A DNA stretch of 64,000 nt from Bacteroidota bacterium (GCA_018267955.1 JAFDXL010000010.1:186001-250000), one strand, 5' to 3'; positions 10,185 through 19,403 are shown, counted from the first letter of the stretch. The notes: generated by a model not told the origin, from the letters alone. Made by a program: numbers and translations.

Positions 10185-11414
10185 ATGAGCAAAATAAAAG
10201 TAGCCAATCCCGTTGTGGAGCTTGATGGTGATGAAATGACACGCATCATCTGGAAATTCATCAAAGACAAACTGATCACTCCGTACGTGGAAGTGGACAT
10301 TAAATATTACGACCTGGGCATAGAGCATCGTGATGCTACCAACGACCAGGTAACTGTTGATGCGGCTAATGCGATCAAGGAATGTGGTGTTGGTATCAAA
10401 TGTGCTACCATCACACCGGATGAAGCAAGGGTAAAGGAATTCAGCCTGAAACAAATGTGGAAGAGCCCGAATGGTACTATCCGTAACATACTGGACGGTA
10501 CCGTATTTCGCGAGCCTATCGTTATCAATAATATTCCCCGCCTGGTTACCAATTGGGATGCGCCGATCATCGTTGGCCGTCACGCTTTTGGCGATCAGTA
10601 CCGTGCTACAGATTTTGTAGTAAAAGGTAAAGGTAAACTGACCATCAAATTTGAAGGTGAGAATGGTGAAACCATTGAGCATGAAGTATATAACTTCAAA
10701 GGCGATGGCGTAGCAATGGCTATGTACAATACAGATGAGTCTATCAAGGGCTTCGCACGCTCTTGCTTCAACATGGCGCTGCAGAAACAATGGCCGCTGT
10801 ACCTGTCTACCAAAAATACCATCCTGAAAAAATATGATGGCCGCTTCAAAGATATTTTTGAAGATATCTATCAAAACGAATTCAAAGCCGCATTTGAACA
10901 GGCAGGCATTACTTATGAGCACCGCCTGATAGATGACATGGTTGCCAGCGCATTGAAGTGGAATGGTAACTTTGTATGGGCTTGTAAAAACTATGATGGC
11001 GACGTACAAAGCGATACTGTAGCACAAGGTTTCGGTTCACTTGGTTTAATGACCTCTGTACTGGTTACCCCTGACGGCCAAACAATGGAAGCGGAAGCTG
11101 CACACGGTACGGTAACGCGCCACTACCGCGATCATCAACAAGGCAAACCAACATCTACCAACCCGATCGCCTCGATTTTTGCATGGACACGCGGGCTGGC
11201 TTTCCGTGGTAAACTGGATAACAACCAGGAACTGATAGATTTCTGTAATGCGCTGGAAGCAGTATGTATTGAAACTGTAGAAAGCGGTAAAATGACCAAA
11301 GACCTGGCAGTATGCATCCACGGCAATAAAGTAAGCCATGGGGAACATTATTTATATACAGAAGAATTCCTGGATGCCTTAGACCAAAACCTGAAAAAGA
11401 AGCTGGGCAAATAA
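10185..11414 (+). CDS. icd: NADP-dependent isocitrate dehydrogenase, eukaryote-like (type II) form
   Basis: A 409-aa enzyme converting isocitrate to 2-oxoglutarate with NADP+. It resembles the homodimeric eukaryotic-type IDH. It has S-P-N-G-T-I-R-N (substrate Ser, Asn, Arg), [10 protein letters not shown] (the Arg matching human IDH1 R132), and H-G-T-V-T-R-H-Y-R (the Arg/His that read the NADP 2'-phosphate). The ATG at 10185 is chosen because MSKIKV is the family N-terminus; the frame is open 66 bp further upstream. A strong terminator follows. A second, unrelated-type IDH lies at 36103. Confidence 0.94.
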   Translation: MSKIKVANPVVELDGDEMTRIIWKFIKDKLITPYVEVDIKYYDLGIEHRDATNDQVTVDAANAIKECGVGIKCATITPDEARVKEFSLKQMWKSPNGTIRNILDGTVFREPIVINNIPRLVTNWDAPIIVGRHAFGDQYRATDFVVKGKGKLTIKFEGENGETIEHEVYNFKGDGVAMAMYNTDESIKGFARSCFNMALQKQWPLYLSTKNTILKKYDGRFKDIFEDIYQNEFKAAFEQAGITYEHRLIDDMVASALKWNGNFVWACKNYDGDVQSDTVAQGFGSLGLMTSVLVTPDGQTMEAEAAHGTVTRHYRDHQQGKPTSTNPIASIFAWTRGLAFRGKLDNNQELIDFCNALEAVCIETVESGKMTKDLAVCIHGNKVSHGEHYLYTEEFLDALDQNLKKKLGK

Positions 11415-11437
11415 ATCACATATAAATTATAGCTTTT

Positions 11438-11468
11438 ACAAAACCGGCTCATTATAGCCGGTTTTTGT
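11438..11468 (+). terminator. Rho-independent terminator of icd
   Basis: AACCGGCT and AGCCGGTT pair in a long GC-rich stem (11441-11449 with 11456-11464) with a six-base loop and then a T-run. Flanking ACAAA/TTTGT extends the stem. It lies 24 bp after the icd stop. Confidence 0.85.
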
Positions 11469-11632
11469 ATTTAATAAAGCCCGAGAAAGCCAAAACATTT
11501 AGGTTTTTATTATCTAAAAAAATCAACTTAAAATAAGTATTTTCGCGCTTCAATATAGGTTAACACATCATTAAATAATTCATACTCGATGTTGTAGTTT
11601 ACTACAATTGTCGATCAGGTTTTTTGTAATAA

Positions 11633-11640
11633 TATTTTTG
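11633..11640 (+). promoter_or_regulatory. Candidate -7 promoter element for the SDR gene
   Basis: TATTTTTG fits TAnnTTTG, with a TTG at 11608-11610 about 22 bases upstream. It would give a leader of only about 10 bases before ATG 11655. A second candidate, TATTTTCG, is at 11538-11545. Confidence 0.35.
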
Positions 11641-11654
11641 AGGTCGTTTTTTTT

Positions 11655-12815
11655 ATGAATATTTTTTTAACCGGTGCTACTGGTCTTGTAGGTGGTGAAT
11701 TGCTCGTTACGCTTTCGCAGCGTAAAGAAGTCAATAAGATATATTGTCTTATCCGCTCTAAATCCGAAGCGGAAGCTACTCAAAGGTTAGAGAAAGTGTT
11801 TGCCCTGCACAATGATCACTTTGACCGTGAAAAGATCGTGCCGGTACTGGGCAACCTGTTTGACGATAACCTTACCAATTCCCTGATTGAGAACACGACC
11901 ATATCAGACACGGACGTGATCATTCACTCTGCGGCTAATACATCCTTCTCCCGTGTAAATGATGATCTTGTAGAGAAAGCTAATATCGGCGGGCTTACCA
12001 AGATATTGCTGTGGGCAAAGCAATTGCCACACCTGCAAACATTTGTTTACATTGGTACTGCTACCATTTGCGGTAAAGATGTAAAAGACCGTATTGTAAC
12101 AGAAGATGAATCTCCGAACCTGAATGCAACGCACCTGGTAAAATATACCTATACCAAGATGCGCGGTGAGATCATCATCCGCGAGCATTTACCGGAAGAT
12201 AAAATACTCATTACCCGTCCATCGATCATCATGGGCGATAGCAGGCCTATTATACCGCGTTCGCCGGTAATATTGTGGGCAATGGCTACCATCAACCACC
12301 TGCGCCTGATACCTGTAAATGAACATGCTCAACTGGATATGATACCTGTGAACTATGCAGCAGAAGCGATCGTAAATCTGCTGTTTGCTAACAGGAAATA
12401 CCATGTGTATCACATCTCGGCAGGTGAAGCCGGATCTACTACCGCGCTGAAGCTTTCAAAAACGCTGGAATCTTACTTTGATGATATGCCGCCGTTCAAC
12501 TTCATCAACAAATCGTTGCTGAACCAGGTGAAGCATTGGACAAAAGGAAAGCTGCAGCCTGAAAGCGAATTATATACATACAGGCAATACCTTGATTACT
12601 GGAAGGAAACTTTTGAAGACAAGAGCAAGTTAAGGCTGTTGTTTACAGGCCTTGACCCATACCTGGAGTTCATGGAGCTGGGCCACGTGTTTGATAACAG
12701 CAGGCTGCTGGAAGATACAGGCATGGCCAACAGCGAACCGGCAGACGTGTATATGAACAATTCGATGAACTTTGTAGAGAAGATAGATATACTGGAAGGT
12801 GCCATCGACCCATAG
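11655..12815 (+). CDS. SDR-family NAD(P)-binding protein, thioester/fatty acyl reductase-like
   Basis: A 386-aa extended short-chain dehydrogenase. The N-terminal Rossmann motif is T-G-A-T-G-L-V-G-G (residues 7-15), and an active-site Y-x-x-x-K (YTYTK) lies near residue 168. It most resembles the NAD_binding_4 (male-sterility/thioester reductase) group, which reduces acyl thioesters or acyl-CoA to aldehydes or alcohols. It stands alone between two terminators, so the context gives no substrate. The fold is certain; the substrate is unknown. Confidence 0.8.
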   Translation: MNIFLTGATGLVGGELLVTLSQRKEVNKIYCLIRSKSEAEATQRLEKVFALHNDHFDREKIVPVLGNLFDDNLTNSLIENTTISDTDVIIHSAANTSFSRVNDDLVEKANIGGLTKILLWAKQLPHLQTFVYIGTATICGKDVKDRIVTEDESPNLNATHLVKYTYTKMRGEIIIREHLPEDKILITRPSIIMGDSRPIIPRSPVILWAMATINHLRLIPVNEHAQLDMIPVNYAAEAIVNLLFANRKYHVYHISAGEAGSTTALKLSKTLESYFDDMPPFNFINKSLLNQVKHWTKGKLQPESELYTYRQYLDYWKETFEDKSKLRLLFTGLDPYLEFMELGHVFDNSRLLEDTGMANSEPADVYMNNSMNFVEKIDILEGAIDP

Positions 12816-12836
12816 TCGAGCTCCCCGAAAAAATAT

Positions 12837-12870
12837 AAAGGATCAGGCCTCACGGTATTGATCCTTTTCT
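12837..12870 (+). terminator. Rho-independent terminator after the SDR gene
   Basis: AAAGGATCA (12837-12845) pairs with TGATCCTTT (12859-12867) around a 13-base loop, followed by a T-rich tract. Confidence 0.7.
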
Positions 12871-12968
12871 TTTATACACCAATTAGTTTACTTATAAGAT
12901 AAACTACCTATAAAACTAGTAACTTCGCTGCGCAAGTAAGTTTACCTTTTTACACATTACACAAACTC

Positions 12969-13946
12969 ATGGGGTTATTCGATAAACTCTTTAAACGCAA
13001 TAAAGAACAACAGGAGCAGAAAGAAGCGCTGGATGAGGGCCTTAAAAAAACCAAGGAAGGTTTTTTCTCGCGCATCACCAAAGCCATAGCCGGTAAGGAT
13101 AAAGTTGACGAAGAAGTACTGGATCAGCTGGAAGAAGCACTGATAACTGCCGATGTGGGCCTGGATACTACCGTTGCCATTATCAAACGCATTGAAGAAA
13201 GGGTTGCCAGGGATAAGTTTGTAGGTACATCTGAGCTAAACAACATACTGCAGGAAGAGATCATGGGGATGCTGACTCAGGCACCTGATAGCAAGTTTGA
13301 AACCTTTGACCTGCCCGCAGATAAGAAACCATACGTATTGCTTGTAGTAGGCGTGAATGGTGTAGGTAAAACCACTACCATAGGTAAGCTGGCCTATAAC
13401 TTTAAAAAGAACGGTAAAAAGGTAGTACTGGGTGCGGCAGATACCTTCCGTGCTGCAGCGGTAGACCAACTGACTATCTGGAGCGAACGTGTAGGCGTAG
13501 ATATAGTGAAGAAAGAAATGGGCAGCGACCCGGGGTCTGTAGCATTTGACGCGGTGCAAAGCGCCATGGCTAAGGAAGCCGATATCGTGATCATTGACAC
13601 AGCAGGCCGCCTGCACAATAAGGCTTACCTGATGGATGAGCTGAGCAAGATACGCAGGGTAATATCTAAGAAAATGCCGGATGCACCGCATGAGGTACTA
13701 TTGGTATTGGATGGCAGCACCGGTCAGAATGCTATAGAACAAGCCAAGCAATTTACTGCGGCAACAGATGTAACATCGCTCGCTATTACCAAGCTGGATG
13801 GCACTGCTAAAGGTGGTGTTGTATTAGCTATAGCTAACCAGTTTAAAATACCGGTGAAGTATATAGGCGTAGGCGAAAAAATGGAAGATCTGCAGATCTT
13901 CAACAAACGTGAGTTTGTAGATAGCCTGTTTAGCCTGGAAGGATAA
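12969..13946 (+). CDS. ftsY: Signal recognition particle receptor FtsY
   Basis: A 325-aa SRP GTPase that docks SRP-ribosome complexes at the inner membrane. A short charged A-region and the four-helix N domain (about residues 20-110) precede the NG GTPase domain. G-V-N-G-V-G-K-T-T is the P-loop (G1), D-T-F-R-A-A-A is the SRP-GTPase insert-box motif, D-T-A-G-R is G3, and T-K-L-D is G4. It ends in the conserved [22 protein letters not shown]. The length is typical for Bacteroidota FtsY. TAACTTCG at 12920 could be a weak -7 element. Confidence 0.96.
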   Translation: MGLFDKLFKRNKEQQEQKEALDEGLKKTKEGFFSRITKAIAGKDKVDEEVLDQLEEALITADVGLDTTVAIIKRIEERVARDKFVGTSELNNILQEEIMGMLTQAPDSKFETFDLPADKKPYVLLVVGVNGVGKTTTIGKLAYNFKKNGKKVVLGAADTFRAAAVDQLTIWSERVGVDIVKKEMGSDPGSVAFDAVQSAMAKEADIVIIDTAGRLHNKAYLMDELSKIRRVISKKMPDAPHEVLLVLDGSTGQNAIEQAKQFTAATDVTSLAITKLDGTAKGGVVLAIANQFKIPVKYIGVGEKMEDLQIFNKREFVDSLFSLEG

Positions 13947-14022
13947 TGTCTTTCCCATATTCCTATTTCATAGTTTCCATTGCAATAAGCAAGCGGAAAT
14001 TTATGCTTATCTTTTAGCTTCG

Positions 14023-14379
14023 ATGAAGGCATTTACCGTCATTTCTATATTGCTATTGTCCATCGCTGTATCTGCGGCTTTGCATTATCAAAAGTTTGCA
14101 CATGCAGAGGATGAGATAGATATGGTAGACAACAGCCTAAAGGGCGCCAGGACATTCATTAAACCAAATTCAAGGCTGCGGTTTTCGGGAGAAGAGGAAC
14201 GTATGGAACTCTTTGCCTGGGCCCGGTATCTGCAGGCACCGGCAGTACTGGAAGAACAAGCCAATGAAGATACCACCCTATCTATTAAATACCTTAACAC
14301 CGCGAAGGATGACACTACAGGCCACGTGCTATGGGAAACCAGCGATAAGCTATATCGCTATAAACTGATAGTGAGATAG
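14023..14379 (+). CDS. Small exported or membrane-anchored hypothetical protein
   Basis: A 118-aa protein I do not recognise. Residues 5-19 form one hydrophobic segment followed by AALHYQ, so it is a signal peptide or a single-span anchor. The rest is soluble, acidic and alpha/beta-like, with no clear motif. It ends 2 bp before the next gene, a multi-span membrane protein with glycosyltransferase-C features, so the two are probably made together. It could be an accessory subunit, but this is context only. Confidence 0.65.
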   Translation: MKAFTVISILLLSIAVSAALHYQKFAHAEDEIDMVDNSLKGARTFIKPNSRLRFSGEEERMELFAWARYLQAPAVLEEQANEDTTLSIKYLNTAKDDTTGHVLWETSDKLYRYKLIVR

Positions 14380-14381
14380 CC

Positions 14382-15620
14382 ATGCAAAAAAGCAGCATTT
14401 ACATATTATGCTTTGCTGCCGGTATAGGCATCGTTAGCGTATTATATTTCCTGTCGCTGATATTGCACATCCCTTATATTGCCTGTGTGTTATTAAGCCT
14501 GACCGCTTTGACTTTATTTTGCAGGTGGACAAATAAATTAAACACGGAAGAGTCACCAGCCAATAGTTTCTTACCGCTGCTGATACTATTAACGGGTGTC
14601 ATTATCATCACTAACGAAACTTATTACCAGGCTACTAAATATGGGGCGTGGGACGCATGGGCTATCTGGGACCTGCACGCACATTATCTTACAGATGCTG
14701 ATAACTGGAAGAATATGTTCCTGAACAAAGAACATGCGCATCCTGATTATCCTTTGGCCTTACCTGCTACACTCGCATTCTTATATGATCCCTTCCCTGG
14801 TGCAGTTCATTATCTTATTTCCTTTGCACTGCACTATTCTATTATGCTTTGCGTACCGGTTCTATTGTTGCTACAGACCTATAAAAGAAGCATTTTGCTG
14901 GCGGGTATAGCTTTCTTTTACTTACTGACACGGGATATTTATTTGATACAGGGTACTTATTACCTCGCGGATACACTACTCGCTTTATTCTTTATGTCTG
15001 CTTTTATAGCTGTGGATAGCTGTGAAAGTGATAATCGCTATATAGTGTTGTGTGCAGCTATGCTAGGATGTAGCGCGTGGACCAAAAATGAAGGCATTGT
15101 ACTGTCTATTGTCTTTATGGTATTCTATTGGCGGATGTTATTCGCAAGAAAGAATCTTAAATATACATTCATTGGCCTGTCACCATTTCTGTTGGTGTTA
15201 CTGATTTTTAAAGGATTTTACGCGCCGGGGAACGACCTGGTCACTTCTCAGCACGGAGATGCACTGAATAAAATAATGAACGGTGCCAGGTATAAAACAG
15301 TATGGCTGGCATTCAAGAAATCGGTAAGCAATTACTATTATTTGCCCGCTTGCGGCGTGGCTTTAACCGTGTTAATCTCCATTGTTCGGCGAAAGGCATT
15401 ACCCAAAGCAATTTCAGTAATACTGGCCTGCTGCTTTATATACCTGCTCGTGTATATTGTAACTCCACTAGACCTCGAATGGCATCTCAAAACCTCTATA
15501 GACCGCGTGCTGTACCAGCTGATACCGGCAACGCTCTACATTTTGGTGATGTATTTTACCGGCGGTTCTCTTATTCGCTTTCGAGGAGGATTTTCTTCAA
15601 TTCGGTCATTCCCTCGGTAG
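14382..15620 (+). CDS. Multi-pass membrane protein, GT-C glycosyltransferase-like
   Basis: A 412-aa integral membrane protein with roughly ten hydrophobic segments. After the second or third of these comes Y-G-A-W-D-A-W-A-I-W-D-L-H, and then K-E-H-A-H-P-D-Y-P-L. This layout, an acidic/aromatic periplasmic loop after TM1-3, recalls ArnT/PMT-type GT-C glycosyltransferases that use polyprenyl-phosphate sugars. The last 50 bp overlap the 3' end of the oppositely oriented sirtuin gene. The final about 17 residues (R-F-R-G-G-F-S-S-I-R-S-F-P-R) are therefore read from sirtuin antisense, and the natural C-terminus may have been lost or replaced. Function is not assigned. Confidence 0.7.
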   Translation: MQKSSIYILCFAAGIGIVSVLYFLSLILHIPYIACVLLSLTALTLFCRWTNKLNTEESPANSFLPLLILLTGVIIITNETYYQATKYGAWDAWAIWDLHAHYLTDADNWKNMFLNKEHAHPDYPLALPATLAFLYDPFPGAVHYLISFALHYSIMLCVPVLLLLQTYKRSILLAGIAFFYLLTRDIYLIQGTYYLADTLLALFFMSAFIAVDSCESDNRYIVLCAAMLGCSAWTKNEGIVLSIVFMVFYWRMLFARKNLKYTFIGLSPFLLVLLIFKGFYAPGNDLVTSQHGDALNKIMNGARYKTVWLAFKKSVSNYYYLPACGVALTVLISIVRRKALPKAISVILACCFIYLLVYIVTPLDLEWHLKTSIDRVLYQLIPATLYILVMYFTGGSLIRFRGGFSSIRSFPR

Positions 15621-16263
15621 CGATTTTTTCTATGGCTATTATATTGCTGTAACGGCTAACCGGCGGTATTTTCCTATCGACTATATATTTGGGGACATGG
15701 TGCTGTATGTAGTCAACCAATCCTGCTGCAGGGTAAACAACGAGTGAAGTGCCGACCAGTATGAATATATCTGCTGACTGCATTACAGGTATCGCGTGTT
15801 CGATCATGGGTACTGCTTCCTCGAACCAAACGATGGCGGGCCTTAGCTGCACCCCATGTTTGTCCACATCGCCCAGCTTCATATCACCTTTAATAGGGTA
15901 AGTAGTGTATTCATCGTGCTCACTGCGCATTTTGAATATCTCTCCATGCAGGTGCATTACATGATTAGAACCTGCACGCTCATGAAGATCATCTATGTTT
16001 TGGGTAATAATATGGACATCGTATCTGTCCTGTAATGCAGCAAGGGCATAATGGGCTGCATTAGGTTGTGCGTCCAGCACGTTGCGGCGACGCATATTAT
16101 AGAAATCAAGCACCAGTTGCGGGTTGCGCCTCCAGGCGCGAGGGGTGGCTACTTCTTCAATATCGTAACCTTCCCATAGCCCATCACTGTCCCGAAAAGT
16201 TTTTAAACCACTTTCAGCACTAATGCCGGCGCCTGTTAGTACTACGATCTTTTGCCTGTCCAT
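15571..16263 (-). CDS. Sir2-family NAD-dependent lysine deacylase (cysteine-free)
   Basis: A 230-aa sirtuin that removes acyl groups from lysine using NAD+. It has G-A-G-I-S (11-15), T-Q-N-I-D (87-91), the catalytic His106 in H-L-H-G, and G-T-S-L-V-V-Y-P. Tyr55-x-x-Arg58 (FYNMR) matches the SIRT5/CobB pair that binds succinyl or malonyl groups. The protein has no cysteine, so the usual CxxC...CxxC zinc site is absent, as I recall for other Bacteroidota sirtuins. TATTTTTG at 16269-16276 lies five bases before the ATG on this strand. Confidence 0.9.
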   Translation of the reverse strand: MDRQKIVVLTGAGISAESGLKTFRDSDGLWEGYDIEEVATPRAWRRNPQLVLDFYNMRRRNVLDAQPNAAHYALAALQDRYDVHIITQNIDDLHERAGSNHVMHLHGEIFKMRSEHDEYTTYPIKGDMKLGDVDKHGVQLRPAIVWFEEAVPMIEHAIPVMQSADIFILVGTSLVVYPAAGLVDYIQHHVPKYIVDRKIPPVSRYSNIIAIEKIATEGMTELKKILLESE

Positions 16264-16268
16264 AGAGA

Positions 16269-16276
16269 CAAAAATA
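16269..16276 (-). promoter_or_regulatory. Candidate -7 element, near-leaderless sirtuin mRNA
   Basis: On the minus strand TATTTTTG fits TAnnTTTG and ends five bases before the sirtuin ATG, so transcription would start at or next to the start codon. Confidence 0.35.
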
Positions 16277-16296
16277 CTGACCGATGACTAAACCGA

Positions 16297-16446
16297 CTAT
16301 GAAAAATAAAGGAAATAAACAGGTATGCTCAATAACAGAACAGAACCGGTAACGGCAAATAATTTCTGCATCTTCTTCCTTCTACGTGTACCGTGGTGTT
16401 TTTCGAGCTTAACCTGCCTTTCAGATTTTTTACTCTTTTGTTTCAT
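16297..16446 (-). CDS. 49-aa basic single-span membrane peptide
   Basis: A small ATG-to-TAG frame of 49 codons. The first half is strongly basic (MKQKSKKSERQVKLEKHHGT, then RRRKKMQK). The second half is one hydrophobic span (LFAVTGSVLLLSIPVYFLYFS). The positive-inside rule predicts an Nin-Cout topology. It lies in the gap between tdh and the sirtuin gene, on the same strand as both. No clear ribosome site is visible, which is normal for this phylum. Function is unknown; the charge and hydrophobic layout argues for a real gene, but homologues would be needed to confirm it. Confidence 0.5.
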   Translation of the reverse strand: MKQKSKKSERQVKLEKHHGTRRRKKMQKLFAVTGSVLLLSIPVYFLYFS

Positions 16447-16519
16447 GCTATAAAATTGCAACCTGGCAGATGGCTTTACAAGGATTTGCAGGTATTTAAC
16501 CAGCGATTAACACTGCAAA

Positions 16520-17482
16520 CTATACTGTTTGCAATTGTTCTTTCAAATGCAGCAACATATCGGCAGTCATCTTTTCAAGATCGAACTCGTGCTTCCAGCC
16601 CCAGTCTGCCCTTGCAGCGCTGTCGTCTATACTTTGCGGCCAGCCATCTGCAATTTGCTGACGGAAATCAGGAGCATAATCGATCTGAAAACCAGGGATG
16701 TGTTTCCTGATGGCTTCAGCTATTTCTTTAGGAGAGAAGCTCATGGCACTGAGATTATATGCCATACGCGATTTTATCTTTTCTTCCGGTGCTTCCATCA
16801 ATTCAATGGTAGCGCGGATAGCATCATCCATATACATCATAGGCAGATAAGTACCTTCTGACAGGAATGATGTGTATTTGCCATGTTTCAAGGCCTCGTG
16901 GTATATTTCTACAGCGTAGTCTGTTGTGCCACCACCCGGTTCAGACTTCCAGCTGATGAGGCCCGGATAACGCAGGCTACGAACATCGAGTCCCCAGCGC
17001 TGATTGTAATATTGACACCAAAGCTCACCGGCATATTTACTGATACCGTAAACAGTACGTGGCTCAATGATAGTTTTTTGAGGAGTGTCCTGTTTAGGAG
17101 TAGTAGTACCAAATACAGCGATAGAACTAGGCCAGTAAACTTTTGTAAGCTTTTCCTGTACAGCAATATCCAATACCTGTAACAGGCTTTGCATGTTGAT
17201 GTCCCATGCGCGTTTAGGATCCTTTTCACCCGTAGCAGACAATAAAGCTGCCAACAGGTAAACCTGCGTGATATTTTCTTTCTTAATTAAAGCAAGCGTA
17301 GCAGCAGCGTCCATAGCATTCAAAGTATAGTACGGACCTGTACCTTCTAACAACGGGTGTTGTGCTTCCCTGATATCGCTGGCGATGACGTTATCTGCGC
17401 CATATAGCTTGCGCAATGCCAATGTCAGTTCCACTCCAATCTGCCCGCAGGCACCCATTATCAGTACTTTTTCTTTTTTCAT
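16520..17482 (-). CDS. tdh: L-threonine 3-dehydrogenase, SDR (epimerase-like) type
   Basis: A 320-aa extended SDR. The N-terminal NAD-binding motif is G-A-C-G-Q-I-G (residues 10-16), and the catalytic Tyr-Lys is in Y-G-I-S-K. Family-typical segments are Y-P-G-L-I-S, P-G-G-G-T-T-D-Y-A-V-E-I and the C-terminal S-I-D-D-S-A-A-R-A-D-W-G-W. These identify the short-chain type of threonine dehydrogenase, which oxidises threonine to 2-amino-3-oxobutyrate for glycine and acetyl-CoA formation. It is on the same strand as carA, 44 bp downstream of it. Its partner 2-amino-3-ketobutyrate ligase is not in this window. Confidence 0.88.
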   Translation of the reverse strand: MKKEKVLIMGACGQIGVELTLALRKLYGADNVIASDIREAQHPLLEGTGPYYTLNAMDAAATLALIKKENITQVYLLAALLSATGEKDPKRAWDINMQSLLQVLDIAVQEKLTKVYWPSSIAVFGTTTPKQDTPQKTIIEPRTVYGISKYAGELWCQYYNQRWGLDVRSLRYPGLISWKSEPGGGTTDYAVEIYHEALKHGKYTSFLSEGTYLPMMYMDDAIRATIELMEAPEEKIKSRMAYNLSAMSFSPKEIAEAIRKHIPGFQIDYAPDFRQQIADGWPQSIDDSAARADWGWKHEFDLEKMTADMLLHLKEQLQTV

Positions 17483-17526
17483 TTCTTGCTTTAATAGTGG
17501 CTTTGTATTTTAAATAAATGAGCTTG

Positions 17527-18645
17527 TTAAGATAGGTTATTATTCTGCTTTATCATAGCAAGAAAATCATCGAAAAGATAACGCGAATCGAACGGGCCCG
17601 GCGTGCTTTCAGGGTGGTATTGTACAGAGAAGGCAGGGCTGTTTTTCATACGAATACCTTCGATGGAGCCATCGTTGAGGTTCACGTGTGTTATTTCCAC
17701 CTTATCAGATTTTTGTGCGGCATCAGGGTCTACACCAAAGCCGTGGTTCTGTGTAGTGATCTCGCTCTTTCCCGTAACAAGGTTCTTCACCGGGTGATTT
17801 AAACCACGGTGTCCATGGTGCATTTTAAAAGTAGGAATATCATTGGCCCTGGCTAATAACTGGTGGCCCAGGCAGATGCCAAACATAGGCTTTTTGTCTT
17901 CTACAATATTCCTGACTGTTGTCACAGCATAGTCCATAGAAGCAGGGTCGCCGGGACCGTTGCTTACAAATACACCATGTGGATTGAATTGCTTTATTTC
18001 TTCGTAGCTGGTCTTTGCGGGGAAAACCTTTAAGTATGCGCCCCTATCCGTCATGCACTGCAGGATGTTGCGTTTCACACCATAGTCCAGCACAGCTATG
18101 CGTATGGAAGATTCAGGATTACCGTACGTATATGGTTCTTTTGTGCTGATCTCAGAAGAAAGCTCCAGGCCATCCATATTAGGCACTTTCGCCAGCTCTT
18201 TCTTCAGTTCTTCAGGATCGCTTATTTCTGTGCTGACGATACAGTTCATCGCACCTTTGGTACGGATATGCTGCACCAATGAGCGAGTATCAACATCGTA
18301 AATAGCTACAATATTATTTTGCTGCAGGTAATGCTCCAGGCTGTCATCTGCCGTCATGCGGCTGTAGCGGTGAGAGATATTCTTGCAGATCAGCGCTTTG
18401 ATGGTAACGCGATCGCTTTCGGTATCCTCATTTTTAACACCATAATTACCAATATAGACTGTGTTCATTATGAGCACCTGTCCTGTGTAAGAAGGATCGG
18501 TAAACACTTCCTGGTAGCCCGTCATGCCGGTGTTGAAGCATATCTCTCCACCACTGGTTCCTTTGGCACCAAAGGCCTTACCCTTGAAAAATGTTCCGTC
18601 CTCTAAAAGTAAATAAGCAGTATCAGCTAAAGATTGCGCAGGCAT
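17527..18645 (-). CDS. carA: Carbamoyl-phosphate synthase small subunit
   Basis: A 372-aa glutaminase subunit that supplies ammonia to CarB for arginine and pyrimidine synthesis. The N-terminal CPSase small domain (LEDGTFFKGKAFG..., TGMTGYQEVFTDPSYTGQ) is followed by a class I glutamine amidotransferase domain. The nucleophilic Cys is in F-G-I-C-L-G-H-Q, and the catalytic His and Glu are in Q-Y-H-P-E-S. The short N-terminal extension MPAQSLAD may or may not be translated. carB is not adjacent. TACTTTTG at 18663-18670 is a good -7 candidate. Confidence 0.95.
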   Translation of the reverse strand: MPAQSLADTAYLLLEDGTFFKGKAFGAKGTSGGEICFNTGMTGYQEVFTDPSYTGQVLIMNTVYIGNYGVKNEDTESDRVTIKALICKNISHRYSRMTADDSLEHYLQQNNIVAIYDVDTRSLVQHIRTKGAMNCIVSTEISDPEELKKELAKVPNMDGLELSSEISTKEPYTYGNPESSIRIAVLDYGVKRNILQCMTDRGAYLKVFPAKTSYEEIKQFNPHGVFVSNGPGDPASMDYAVTTVRNIVEDKKPMFGICLGHQLLARANDIPTFKMHHGHRGLNHPVKNLVTGKSEITTQNHGFGVDPDAAQKSDKVEITHVNLNDGSIEGIRMKNSPAFSVQYHPESTPGPFDSRYLFDDFLAMIKQNNNLS

Positions 18646-18662
18646 AGAAAAAACAAATTGCG

Positions 18663-18670
18663 CAAAAGTA
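18663..18670 (-). promoter_or_regulatory. Candidate -7 promoter element for carA
   Basis: On the minus strand TACTTTTG fits TAnnTTTG and ends 17 bases before the carA ATG. No clear -33 element is seen. Confidence 0.4.
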
Positions 18671-18737
18671 AGAAATCAAGAGCATTTTTCGAGGAAAAAA
18701 TACCAATGATTTTCAAATGGGGATAAAATGTAAATAG

Positions 18738-19403
18738 CTACTCGTAGAATACAGCAATATCCTTAAGCCCCTTGCGGATAAGCTTGGGTACATAACATTC
18801 TTCGCCGGGGTATCCTACCGCAATCACCAGGAAAGGCTCTTCATTTGCCGGGCGGCCCAGCATAGCCTTAATAGTTTGCGCTGAAGATATACCATGCGTC
18901 ATAGCCACCAGCCCAGCATTGTGTATAGCTGTAAGCAACATGCCGGATGCTATACCCAGGCTTTCGGTAGCATGAAATATTTCCTGTGGAAGCCCTTTTT
19001 GTTTACATACCACAATCAGCCATGGAGCGGTTTCGAGAAAAGACTTATCTGTTATTGGCTGCAAAGGGTACATCTCTTTAAGCCAAACTTCAGCACCGGG
19101 ATCCTGATGAATTTCTTTTTCAGCTTTTTCAGCTTCGAGCCGGATACCTAATTTAATATCGTTATTGCTGACAGCACAAAATGTCCAGGGCTGCTTATGG
19201 CCTCCAGAGGGTGCCGTAGATGCCGTTAATACCAGGTTTTCTATCACCTCTCGTGGGACATACTTATCTGAGAACCCGGTTACAGAACGACGTTTTTCCA
19301 TAAAACGCAGAAAATCTGCGCTTTTTTTGATGACCTGCGGCGTATCGTAGGTATCTTTTTTATATAGCTGGAAAATATACCCGTTAATATTCTTTTCCTT
19401 CAT
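18738..19403 (-). CDS. Nitroreductase-family flavoprotein, iodotyrosine-deiodinase-like
   Basis: A 221-aa FMN-dependent nitroreductase-fold enzyme. FMN-binding segments are R-R-S-V (34-37), T-A-P-S-G-G-H-K-Q-P-W and G-R-P-A-N-E-E-P-F-L-V-I-A-V-G-Y-P. The order and wording of these motifs follow the IYD/BluB-like subgroup that includes iodotyrosine deiodinase. Aligned from memory to human IYD, the active-site-lid Glu and Lys appear to be kept and the lid Tyr is His. It could reduce halophenols, quinones or nitro compounds; the substrate is not known. It is transcribed towards carA but probably separately. Confidence 0.82.
   Translation of the reverse strand: MKEKNINGYIFQLYKKDTYDTPQVIKKSADFLRFMEKRRSVTGFSDKYVPREVIENLVLTASTAPSGGHKQPWTFCAVSNNDIKLGIRLEAEKAEKEIHQDPGAEVWLKEMYPLQPITDKSFLETAPWLIVVCKQKGLPQEIFHATESLGIASGMLLTAIHNAGLVAMTHGISSAQTIKAMLGRPANEEPFLVIAVGYPGEECYVPKLIRKGLKDIAVFYE

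Noticed and set aside
10032-11027. 331-aa minus-strand frame opposite the first IDH gene
   Set aside because: Complete overlap with a highly conserved enzyme, no domain, odd Cys/Tyr/His-rich composition; an antisense shadow.
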